A stretch of DNA of 11,641 bases from Chlorobiota bacterium. GTDB lineage: Bacteria > Bacteroidota > Bacteroidia > Flavobacteriales > Flavobacteriaceae. Numbering within the stretch: position 1 is the stretch's first letter; the number at the start of each line of letters is the position of its first letter. A model generated the notes under the pieces. The model saw only the letters and a list, made by a program, of their open reading frames with translations. It ran no database searches and was not told the DNA's origin. Location of the stretch: NCBI GenBank assembly GCA_013153655.1, contig JAADEB010000057.1, positions 1-11,641 of the forward strand. Reading direction: 5' to 3'. Shown here one piece after another: positions 5,721 to 11,641 of this stretch. Both the position numbers and the translations under genes were made by a program.

Positions 5721-7031
5721 TTATTTTTTTCTGAGTTTTTCCAAGGCTTCTTTAACCGAATGAACATGGGCTTTTCGGTTCTCGAAAATCTTTCGGATTT
5801 GCGCCGCTTCGCCGGGCGTGGCATCCAAGCGCATCAGGATATTTTGCAAATGCATTTTCATATGTCCCTTTTGAATACCTTCGGTTACCAGGGAATGCAC
5901 GGCCGAAAAATTCTGCGCCAAGCCCACCGAAGCCATAATATTCATCAGACGGCGCGCATCCGGACGGCCCAATATTTCCATGGACAAGTCCGCCAGTGGA
6001 TGCAAACCGGTCATACCGCCCACCGTACCTACGGCCAAAGGCAAATCCAGGCGTAAAACCAATCGTCCGTTTTCCAAAAAAGCCCGGCTGAGTGATGTGT
6101 AACCTTCATCTTTGCCCGCATAGGCATGAGCGCCGGCTTCCACCGCCCTGAAATCGTTGCCCGTGGCCAACACCACCGCATCAACCCCGTTCATAATCCC
6201 TTTGTTGTGGGTAACGGCGCGAAAAGGATTCACCCGGGCCATATCAAAGGCCGTTTTCATTTTTGCGGCATAACCTTCAAGTCCCGTTTGACGCTCCAAA
6301 TCCTCCACGGGTGCCTCCACCTCCACCCTCACCCGGCATTCGGGATTGTGATTGGATAAAATACTCATGACGATGTCCAAATCCTCCGCCGGACCGTAAT
6401 CGGGGTATTTTTCTCGCATATAATCGGACCATTCTTCCAGGATGGTGTTGATAAAATTGGCCCCCATGCTGTCCACCGTCTCAAAGCGGAATGTCAGGGT
6501 AAAATAGCCGGGTAATTTATGCCTAAGGTCTTCCAGTTCCACCGACAAAATCCCGCCGCCGCGTTTTTCCATATTGGCCGTAAAGGGCCGAAGGCGTTCC
6601 ATAAAAAGCGGTGTAGTTTCGTCCACGAAATTCTTTAATTTTTCCGGATCGTTTTTATAGATAAAATGAATGTGTCCGTATTTGACCGTGGATAAAACCC
6701 GTGCATGAAACCCGCCGTAACGGTACCAAAATTTGGCTCCCTTGGCCGCCGCCGCCACCACCGAACTTTCTTCGGTAACCATGGGCACGGCATACACACG
6801 TCCGTTTACCAAAAAATTGGGCGCCACGGCATAGGGTAACCAATAATTGGAAAGGGTATTTTCGATAAAATTTTCGTGACGTTCCTGAATTTCTTTGTCC
6901 GTATGCCAATAACGCATCAACCGTTCGACGGCACGCGAATCATTATTCAAATAATGTGCGGTCAACCACCGGATTTTTTCGGCCTTGCTTTTTTTGGAAA
7001 ATCCTTCTACGAATTTTTCTTGTCCACTCAT
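5721..7031 (-). CDS. Class II hydroxymethylglutaryl-CoA reductase
   Basis: The enzyme interconverts HMG-CoA and mevalonate using a nicotinamide cofactor. At 436 residues it has class II (Pseudomonas mevalonii-type) length and no membrane anchor. Visible motifs are MVTEESSVVAAA (84-95, catalytic Glu), DSMGANFINT (187-196), THNKGIMNG (274-282, catalytic Lys277), LATGNDFRAVEAGAHAYA (288-305, Asp293), VGGMTGLHP (337-345), and GIQKGHM (385-391, catalytic His390). Class II enzymes are often labelled degradative after the P. mevalonii protein. Here the adjacent GHMP kinase argues for the biosynthetic direction, supplying the mevalonate route to isoprenoids. It is the first gene of a two-gene operon. 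A TATTATTG near-match to the -7 box (7036-7043) sits only 4 bases before the ATG, so the promoter is uncertain. Confidence 0.97.
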   Translation of the reverse strand: MSGQEKFVEGFSKKSKAEKIRWLTAHYLNNDSRAVERLMRYWHTDKEIQERHENFIENTLSNYWLPYAVAPNFLVNGRVYAVPMVTEESSVVAAAAKGAKFWYRYGGFHARVLSTVKYGHIHFIYKNDPEKLKNFVDETTPLFMERLRPFTANMEKRGGGILSVELEDLRHKLPGYFTLTFRFETVDSMGANFINTILEEWSDYMREKYPDYGPAEDLDIVMSILSNHNPECRVRVEVEAPVEDLERQTGLEGYAAKMKTAFDMARVNPFRAVTHNKGIMNGVDAVVLATGNDFRAVEAGAHAYAGKDEGYTSLSRAFLENGRLVLRLDLPLAVGTVGGMTGLHPLADLSMEILGRPDARRLMNIMASVGLAQNFSAVHSLVTEGIQKGHMKMHLQNILMRLDATPGEAAQIRKIFENRKAHVHSVKEALEKLRKK

Positions 7032-7335
7032 ATTGCAATAATACGAATATTAAGAAAAAATGGGGAATCAACTTCAATATCCGGTCATACCTGTCTTAGG
7101 ACAAGGACCTTTATGTACAGATATATTTTTTTAATTGAATTAGGCACATAATAAATATATGGCAATGCTCTACAAAAGACCTGCCGTATAAATCAAAAGA
7201 TTTACGGGTTTTTCCCGAAAAAGAGAAACGGATAAAAATATATAACCGGTTTTTTTAAGCAAATTCAATTCATATATCTATTTTACAAATTTAGAGGCTT
7301 GATTGTTCTATTGCTTTTATGGATGACGTTGGATG
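7032..7335. other. AT-rich 304-bp spacer between the parAB and mevalonate operons
   Basis: No coding sequence is supported. The spacer holds the hairpins at 7184-7217, a minus-strand TAAATTTG box (7286-7293) about 255 bases upstream of HMG-CoA reductase, and several AT-rich runs. The box could give a long untranslated leader for the HMG-CoA reductase mRNA, but it has no -33 partner. I see no known riboswitch and no good DnaA-box cluster; the only candidate, TTATGTACA at 7111-7119, has two mismatches to TTATCCACA. Confidence 0.5.
7184..7217 (-). terminator. Possible terminator of the parA-parB-DUF5683 operon (stacked hairpins)
   Basis: CCGTATAAATC (7184-7194) pairs with GATTTACGG (7199-7207) around an AAAA loop with a 2-base bulge. 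CGGG (7205-7208) also pairs with CCCG (7214-7217) around TTTTT. The two stems share CGG and are mutually exclusive. On the minus strand the first is followed only by short T-runs, so the terminator call is weak. The mutually exclusive arrangement could equally be an attenuator-like structure in an HMG-CoA reductase leader. Confidence 0.3.
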
Positions 7336-7926
7336 TCAGAATCGCCACCCCAGGCTGAGGCCGGTCCCGTAGGCGGATTGGGGCATCACCACGGGTTGCA
7401 GGCTCAGGCGGTCGTTGATGTTCCACTGGCGCAGATGTGCCGACACGTTGGCATCCAGGATGTTGAGCACGTAGAAAGCCACGGCGGCCATGAGCGAAAT
7501 ATCGCGGTTGCGGCGGTAGTAGCTTTGGGCTTTTACAAGCAGGTCGGTGGAAAGCTCGGGAAATTCGTCCGTTTGGCCGAGCAGGCGTTTTTGATAAGCG
7601 TCTCGGTAGCGCAGGTATTCCGTTTGGTTTTGCCGGTAGAAATACAAGGCACCGCCGATGGTGGCATACACGATGGGAATTTTCCAATATTGCCGGTTAT
7701 AGGCCTGACCCAATCCGGGCAATACGGCCGAATAGAAGGCCGCGCGGGCGGGCGCATTGATCAGGTCCTTGTAAATGGAAACGGAGGCGGAATCGGCGGG
7801 TGCGGCGTTTTGCAAGCCTTGCATGGTCCGGGGTAAGCTGTCCACCGTGGCGGTGGAGTCGGTTTGTTGGGCCGTGAGCAACAGGGGCCAAATCAATCCT
7901 GCAATAAAGACAATAATTTTTCCCAT
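7336..7926 (-). CDS. DUF5683 family protein, envelope-associated, unknown function
   Basis: This is a 196-residue protein with a signal sequence (MGKIIVFIAGLIWPLLLTA, residues 1-19). The family signature is ARAAFYSAVLPGLGQAYNRQYWKIPIVYATIGGALYFY (60-97), followed by a second hydrophobic stretch at about 144-157 and LDANVSAHLRQWNINDRLSLQP near the C-terminus. From memory, DUF5683 proteins commonly lie directly downstream of parB in Bacteroidota, as here. The start overlaps the end of parB by 34 bp in another frame, so it is translationally coupled. The two hydrophobic segments suggest a membrane location. No biochemical role can be assigned; linkage to segregation genes is positional only. Confidence 0.85.
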   Translation of the reverse strand: MGKIIVFIAGLIWPLLLTAQQTDSTATVDSLPRTMQGLQNAAPADSASVSIYKDLINAPARAAFYSAVLPGLGQAYNRQYWKIPIVYATIGGALYFYRQNQTEYLRYRDAYQKRLLGQTDEFPELSTDLLVKAQSYYRRNRDISLMAAVAFYVLNILDANVSAHLRQWNINDRLSLQPVVMPQSAYGTGLSLGWRF

Positions 7927-8789
7927 TCTTCGCGATTAGAAAAAGGTATGACGATTTTTCCCGTGTAATCTCCCTGCCAGCGCACGGAGGTTTTGGGATG
8001 AATTTTTTGGCGCAATTGTTTTTCCCACCATTTGACGTCGCCGGGTTTGGCGGGTTTCTTGGTTTTGGGTTTCACTTCCAGGATTTTGCCTTCGCGGTAT
8101 TGACGCACCAATTCTTCGGTTTGGCGGACCGACAGTTTTTTTTCGAGAATGATTTTGTAGATATCCAATTGCACGTCCGGGTCTTCGATGTTGATAAGGG
8201 CGCGTCCGTGTCCCATGCCGATAAAGCCGTCGCGGATACCGCTTTGGATAATGGGATCCAGTTTCAGGAGGCGCAGGTAATTGGTGATGGTGCTGCGTTT
8301 TTTTCCGACGCGTTCGGACATTTCTTCTTGCGTAAGACCCAATTCTTCAATCATACGGCGGAAGGACAGGGCCACTTCAATCGGGTCCAGGTCTTCGCGT
8401 TGGAGGTTTTCCACCAGGGCCATTTCCAGCATTTCGCGGTCGTTGGCCAGGCGTACGTAGGCGGGAATTTTGTCCAGGCCGGCCATTTTGGCGGCACGCA
8501 GGCGGCGTTCGCCGGAGATGACGATGAATTTGTCGCGGCCTTCCTTGCGAACGGTGATGGGTTGGATAATACCCAGTTCCTTGATGGAGGAAGCCAGTTC
8601 GCGCAGGGCTTCTTCATCGAATTGGGTACGCGGCTGGTAGGGATTGGTTTGGATCCGGTCCACGGGAATTTCGATGATATTGCCGATAATTTGTTTGGCT
8701 CCGGAATCGGAGGCGGATTGCACCTTGTCGGATTTGAGCAAGGCGTCGAGACCGCGACCCAAACGTTGTTTTTTATTGGTTTTGGCCAT
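7893..8789 (-). CDS. parB: Chromosome-partitioning protein ParB
   Basis: ParB is a CTP-dependent clamp that loads at parS sites and spreads along nearby DNA to organise and segregate chromosome origins. The 298 residues show the ParA-stimulating N-terminal motif LGRGLDALL (10-18), the CTP-binding ParB/Srx-like domain with GERRLRAA (93-100) and ENLQRE (127-132), a helix-turn-helix at about 152-175 (LTQEEMSERVGKKRSTITNYLRL), a linker rich in Lys and Pro (236-248), and a C-terminal dimerisation region ending in NREEWEKLLSLLQD. All hallmark residues are present. Its ATG overlaps the end of parA by 17 bp and its 3' end overlaps the DUF5683 gene by 34 bp. No parS palindrome was found in the window. 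Confidence 0.97.
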   Translation of the reverse strand: MAKTNKKQRLGRGLDALLKSDKVQSASDSGAKQIIGNIIEIPVDRIQTNPYQPRTQFDEEALRELASSIKELGIIQPITVRKEGRDKFIVISGERRLRAAKMAGLDKIPAYVRLANDREMLEMALVENLQREDLDPIEVALSFRRMIEELGLTQEEMSERVGKKRSTITNYLRLLKLDPIIQSGIRDGFIGMGHGRALINIEDPDVQLDIYKIILEKKLSVRQTEELVRQYREGKILEVKPKTKKPAKPGDVKWWEKQLRQKIHPKTSVRWQGDYTGKIVIPFSNREEWEKLLSLLQD

Positions 8790-9573
8790 GATGTTCGGAA
8801 TTTTCGGTTTGTTCGTTGTTGCGGATGAGTTCCGCGGCCAAGTTCAGGTAATTGACGGCGCCGCGGCTGTCGGCATCATAGGCCAGGATGCTTTCGCCGT
8901 GGCTGGGGGCTTCGCTCAGGCGCACGTTGCGGGCGATGATGGTTTTGAACACCATGTCGCCGAAATGCTTTTTCACTTCTTCCACCACCTGGTTGGAAAG
9001 TTTGAGGCGCGAATCGTACATGGTCAGGAGCATGCCTTCGATGTCCAGGTCGGGATTGTGGAGCTCCTGCACGCTTTTGATGGTGTTGAGCAATTTTCCC
9101 AAACCTTCGAGGGCGAAATATTCGCATTGAATGGGAATGATCACCGAATCGGCGGCGGTAAGGGCGTTGAGGGTAATAAGGCCGAGCGAAGGTGCCGTGT
9201 CGATGAGGATATAATCGTAGCGGTGCTTGATGTTTTTCAGTGCGTTGCGCAGGAGGTATTCGCGGTTTTCGTTGTCCACCATTTCGATTTCCACGCCTAC
9301 CAGGTTGATATGCGAGGGAATGATGTCCACATTGGGCGATCCGGTGGGCAGGATGACGTCTTCGGCCATGCGGATTCCTTCGAGCAATTCGTAGGTTCCT
9401 TCGGGCCGGCTGTCGATATCGATACCCAAACCGGAGGAAGCGTTGGCTTGCGGGTCGGCATCGATGAGCAGCACTTTTTTCTCCAAAGCACCCAAAGCCG
9501 CGGCCAGGTTAACCGCCGTGGTGGTCTTACCCACTCCTCCTTTCTGATTGGCTATGGCGATGATTTTTCCCAT
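8773..9573 (-). CDS. parA: Chromosome-partitioning ATPase ParA (Soj)
   Basis: ParA is an ATPase that binds nucleoid DNA as an ATP dimer and is displaced by ParB, moving origins apart. The 266 residues carry the deviant Walker A motif KGGVGKTT (11-18, signature Lys11), the A' motif LLIDADPQ (35-42) and the Walker B motif ILIDTAPS (122-129). The short N-terminus, starting at the Walker box without a helix-turn-helix, places it with chromosomal (type Ib/Soj-like) ParA rather than plasmid type Ia. It heads a parA-parB-DUF5683 chain of overlapping genes. The upstream 63-bp gap has TATCGTTTG (9603-9611, minus strand), one base longer than a consensus -7 box, so a separate promoter is possible but not clear. 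Confidence 0.97.
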   Translation of the reverse strand: MGKIIAIANQKGGVGKTTTAVNLAAALGALEKKVLLIDADPQANASSGLGIDIDSRPEGTYELLEGIRMAEDVILPTGSPNVDIIPSHINLVGVEIEMVDNENREYLLRNALKNIKHRYDYILIDTAPSLGLITLNALTAADSVIIPIQCEYFALEGLGKLLNTIKSVQELHNPDLDIEGMLLTMYDSRLKLSNQVVEEVKKHFGDMVFKTIIARNVRLSEAPSHGESILAYDADSRGAVNYLNLAAELIRNNEQTENSEHHGQNQ

Positions 9574-9636
9574 ATATCGGTTCGTTCTTTTGCTTGAATT
9601 CTCAAACGATAAAATTACAACAAAATTATGATTTCG

Positions 9637-11268
9637 TCAGTGCATGCCTTTGAATCCTTTGGCGGGTAAAGCGCCGGCGGATTTCTTGTTCCGGCTTATA
9701 AAGGTTTCCTCCAAGTCCCAGCGGGCGCGTATTTCTATGGGTTTGTTGTAGAACAACACGGGTTCGGGCAGGCGTCGTTCCCGCCACGAGCCTTCGTCCC
9801 AGCGGCCGTTGCCGTTTAGGTCGATGATAAACCGCAGGCGGTATTTGCCGGGCGGCAGGTAGCGAAACACAAACACGGAATCGCGTTCTTTTACTTGGCG
9901 GCGCACCGTTTTTTCGCCTTTGGGACCGGTGAGTTCGGCCACAATGGTTCCGGCCGGGCGGTCTTTCCAAATCAAGGTGTAGTTTCCGGTTTCGGTGACG
10001 GGACGCAGCTTGACGGTTTGCCTAAGGGTGTCGGGATTGGTGAGTCCGGCGAAATTTTCCAAAGTTCCCGGCATAATTTCCAGGACGATTTTTTCGCGTC
10101 CGGTGGCGGGTGCGGGATAGAAAATCCACAGGCCTTGGCGGTCGATGCGCCAGCGGTCCTTGGAATGGCGGGGTGTGATACGAATGCCGTCCGAAGAAGT
10201 GAGCCGGGTCAAAGGCATGTTGGTCAGCAGGCGCAGGCTGTCGATGGGATAGAGTTCGTTTTTGTCCCATTTGACCACGAAGGTGTCCACGGGTTGTTCC
10301 GTCACTTGGCGACGCAAGCGGGCCAAAGTATCGCCTTGGCGCAGGAAGAGGAAATCCGTTTTTTCGCCTTTGGACACGGGTTTGATCCACAGGTGCCATT
10401 GATTGTCGCCGGAGATATAATCTTTCAGCGTTTTGCCGGGTACGGCGGGGTGTATGCCGCGTGTATCGCCTTCGAAGGAAGCCACCCAGTGGCGGGCGCT
10501 TCGGGCTTGAATGTCTTTCAGGTTGAAACGCTTGGGTTCGGCAAAGAGGTAGAGCGTGTGGGCCGAATCCGACGGCAGGTGAACAGGCTTGGGCAGGAAG
10601 GCGATGCGTTCGTCGCCGGGTTGGTAGGTGAGGTTTTTGTTTTCGTCGGCAAAGGCGATGAGGTAGTAATCGCCTGCGGCGAGGTTACGCAGTTCGAAAC
10701 GGCCTTGCATGCCGGCCTTGGTGAGGTAATAGGGCGGCCGGCGATAGATAAGGCTGTCGGAAAAATTTTTGACCGGATAGAGGCCTACGATGACGTTTTC
10801 GGGTAATTTCCCTTCGGGCAACGAGACCACTTTGCCGCTCAGGCGTAGGCTGTCCAATTGCGGACCGGTGGAAAATACATAGGAATAATTTTGCAATACG
10901 TTGCCTTCGTGAAAATCCTTGATGGCATCACCGAAAAAGACGGTGTAGGTGGTGTTGGGACGCAAGGATTCCTTGAACCGGATTTCGATTTTGCGGTCGG
11001 GATAGCCGGTGGGTTTGATGACGGGTTTTTTGGACAGGGGCGGTGAGAAAACCACCTTTTGGAGCGGGTTGTCCAGCTGGATGAGTTCGTCGAAACGGAT
11101 GATGATTTTGTCGCCGTGGAAATTAACGGTTCCGGAAGGCGGCGTGGCGGCGACCACCTTGGGCGGAACGGTGTCTTTTTTACCGCCTTCGGGACGTCCC
11201 ATTCGGGCGCAGGCGGCAAGCATAAGGCTTAAAGCCGTAAGGGAATAAAAAAATCTGCGTAGGCTCAT
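9637..11268 (-). CDS. Lipoprotein with N-terminal bacterial Ig-like domain
   Basis: This is a 543-residue surface or periplasmic lipoprotein. The signal peptide ends in lipobox LAAC with lipid-modified Cys20. Residues 33-134 (DTVPPKVVAATPPSGTVNF through YSYVFSTG) match the SbsA Ig-like / Big_5 type domain typical of Bacteroidota proteins annotated only as Ig-like domain-containing. The downstream sequence is beta-rich, with two acidic loops, FADENKNLTYQPGDE (about 209-223) and DLNGNGRWDEGSW near the C-terminus, that resemble calcium-binding loops in carboxypeptidase-regulatory-like domains. After Cys20, ARMGRPEGGK lacks acidic residues at +2, which does not by itself decide inner versus outer membrane. 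The molecular function is unknown. It lies 63 bp upstream of parA on the same strand. The promoter box is almost adjacent to the ATG, implying a leaderless mRNA. Confidence 0.9.
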   Translation of the reverse strand: MSLRRFFYSLTALSLMLAACARMGRPEGGKKDTVPPKVVAATPPSGTVNFHGDKIIIRFDELIQLDNPLQKVVFSPPLSKKPVIKPTGYPDRKIEIRFKESLRPNTTYTVFFGDAIKDFHEGNVLQNYSYVFSTGPQLDSLRLSGKVVSLPEGKLPENVIVGLYPVKNFSDSLIYRRPPYYLTKAGMQGRFELRNLAAGDYYLIAFADENKNLTYQPGDERIAFLPKPVHLPSDSAHTLYLFAEPKRFNLKDIQARSARHWVASFEGDTRGIHPAVPGKTLKDYISGDNQWHLWIKPVSKGEKTDFLFLRQGDTLARLRRQVTEQPVDTFVVKWDKNELYPIDSLRLLTNMPLTRLTSSDGIRITPRHSKDRWRIDRQGLWIFYPAPATGREKIVLEIMPGTLENFAGLTNPDTLRQTVKLRPVTETGNYTLIWKDRPAGTIVAELTGPKGEKTVRRQVKERDSVFVFRYLPPGKYRLRFIIDLNGNGRWDEGSWRERRLPEPVLFYNKPIEIRARWDLEETFISRNKKSAGALPAKGFKGMH

Positions 11269-11273
11269 GGGTA

Positions 11274-11281
11274 CAAAGATA
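11274..11281 (-). promoter_or_regulatory. -7 promoter box nearly touching the lipoprotein start codon
   Basis: The minus strand reads TATCTTTG, a perfect TAnnTTTG match, and only five bases (TACCC) separate it from the ATG at 11268. Transcription starting a few bases after the box would begin at or within about 3 bases of the ATG. No -33 TTG is evident. Confidence 0.5.
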
Positions 11282-11320
11282 AGGGATTTGGGGGATTGTT
11301 GTGGGAGAGGGGTGGTAAAT

Positions 11321-11548
11321 CGTTGAATCGTTGAACCGGGAAATTCTGTTGAAGGGTTGAAAAGTTGAATAGATTGATTTGCAATTTGTTAAACCGTTAA
11401 ACCGTTAAACCGTGCAATCGTTAAATCGGTTTGACTGATGACCGGTGACCGGTGACGGGTGCATTTTCGGAACGCGAGAAACGGAGAACGGGGAATGTGG
11501 TTTATTCTGTTAAACCGTTGAATCGTTGAACCGGGAAATTCTGTTGAA
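11321..11548. repeat. Right copy of the mosaic intergenic repeat, with an internal 33-bp direct repeat
   Basis: Positions 11388-11427 hold five octamers (GTTAAACC three times, GTGCAATC, GTTAAATC). Positions 11435-11456 hold TGACCGG-type units. Positions 11458-11500 run from GGTGCATTTTCGG to GGGGAATGTGG. Positions 11509-11532 hold three octamers (GTTAAACC, GTTGAATC, GTTGAACC). The block order, orientation and several exact words match 86-239. In addition, the 33 bp at 11321-11353 recur exactly at 11516-11548 (starting CGTTGAATCGTTGAACC and ending AAATTCTGTTGAA). No gene lies in 11269-11641. Confidence 0.85.
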
Positions 11549-11580
11549 TAGTTGAATCCCTAATTTTCTAATATAAAAAA

Positions 11581-11611
11581 TTTGGAAAGTGATTTAAATT
11601 GCTTATATTTA
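11581..11611 (+). promoter_or_regulatory. Bacteroidota-type promoter for a gene beyond the right edge
   Basis: TTTG (11581-11584) and TATATTTA (11604-11611) are separated by 19 bases, the spacing expected for the -33 and -7 elements, with a single mismatch in the last base of the -7 box. The AT-rich AAACAAAAATAACAAC sequence downstream looks like a short untranslated leader. The start codon is not within the window. Confidence 0.5.
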
Positions 11612-11641
11612 GGGTATTAAAACAAAAATAACAACACAAAA

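Noticed and set aside
7998..8828. A 276-codon plus-strand open frame opposite parB
   Set aside because: The Phe/Gly/His-rich product mirrors the ParB codons, and all ParB motifs are intact on the other strand.
8644..9597. A 317-codon open frame on the plus strand opposite parA and the start of parB
   Set aside because: It lies antisense to two unmistakable genes. Its product is a low-complexity mix of His, Phe, Gly and Val typical of a mirror frame, with no recognisable domain.
9895..10806. A 303-codon plus-strand open frame opposite the Ig-like lipoprotein
   Set aside because: It is a shadow of the minus-strand coding sequence; the lipoprotein has a signal peptide, lipobox and domain match while this frame has none.
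3034..11268. Apparent GC-skew change near 7.0-7.3 kb, as at a replication origin
   Set aside because: Spot counts show HMG-CoA reductase and uvrC C-rich on the plus strand, but the GHMP kinase between them is G-rich like the parAB side. The pattern follows individual proteins' amino-acid composition, and there is no DnaA-box cluster.
86..11532. The bracketing repeats as ends of a composite transposon or genomic island
   Set aside because: No transposase or integrase, no terminal inverted repeats and no target duplication are visible, and the genes between are housekeeping genes.

Overview
The window looks like a chromosomal segment of a Bacteroidota bacterium, most likely Flavobacteriales-like, with moderate GC content. 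The evidence is TAnnTTTG-type -7 promoter boxes in front of several genes, almost no Shine-Dalgarno sequences, a ParA-ParB-DUF5683 gene order, a class II HMG-CoA reductase next to a GYDIA-type GHMP kinase, and a large lipoprotein with a bacterial Ig-like domain. All of these are familiar from that phylum. No phage, transposase, CRISPR array, tRNA or rRNA was seen.

Layout. At the left edge, the first 12 codons of a minus-strand gene (probably topoisomerase IV subunit B) leave the window. A 445-bp spacer follows, made almost entirely of short degenerate repeats (octamers, hexamers, 14-mers and a small palindrome). Next, on the minus strand, come three tightly coupled genes for secreted helical proteins of about 255-268 residues (gene order 2820 to 483). 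A divergent promoter region separates them from uvrC on the plus strand, the only complete plus-strand gene. The natural start codon of uvrC lies out of frame behind a run of 11 A's. uvrC converges on and overlaps the end of the GHMP kinase gene. That kinase forms an apparent two-gene mevalonate-pathway operon with HMG-CoA reductase, read leftwards from 7031.

An AT-rich spacer of about 300 bp with stacked hairpins separates this operon from parA-parB-DUF5683, a chain of overlapping genes read leftwards from 9573. Upstream of that is a 543-residue lipoprotein whose promoter box sits almost on its start codon. The right edge carries a second copy of the mosaic repeat seen at the left edge, in the same orientation. 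It is followed by a well-formed plus-strand promoter that must serve a gene beyond the window.

The functions are mainly housekeeping: excision repair, isoprenoid precursor synthesis and chromosome segregation. The least explained parts are the three-gene secreted cassette, which I tentatively liken to PilJ-type four-helix sensor bundles without membrane anchors, the uvrC poly-A frame problem, and the dispersed mosaic repeat bracketing the segment.
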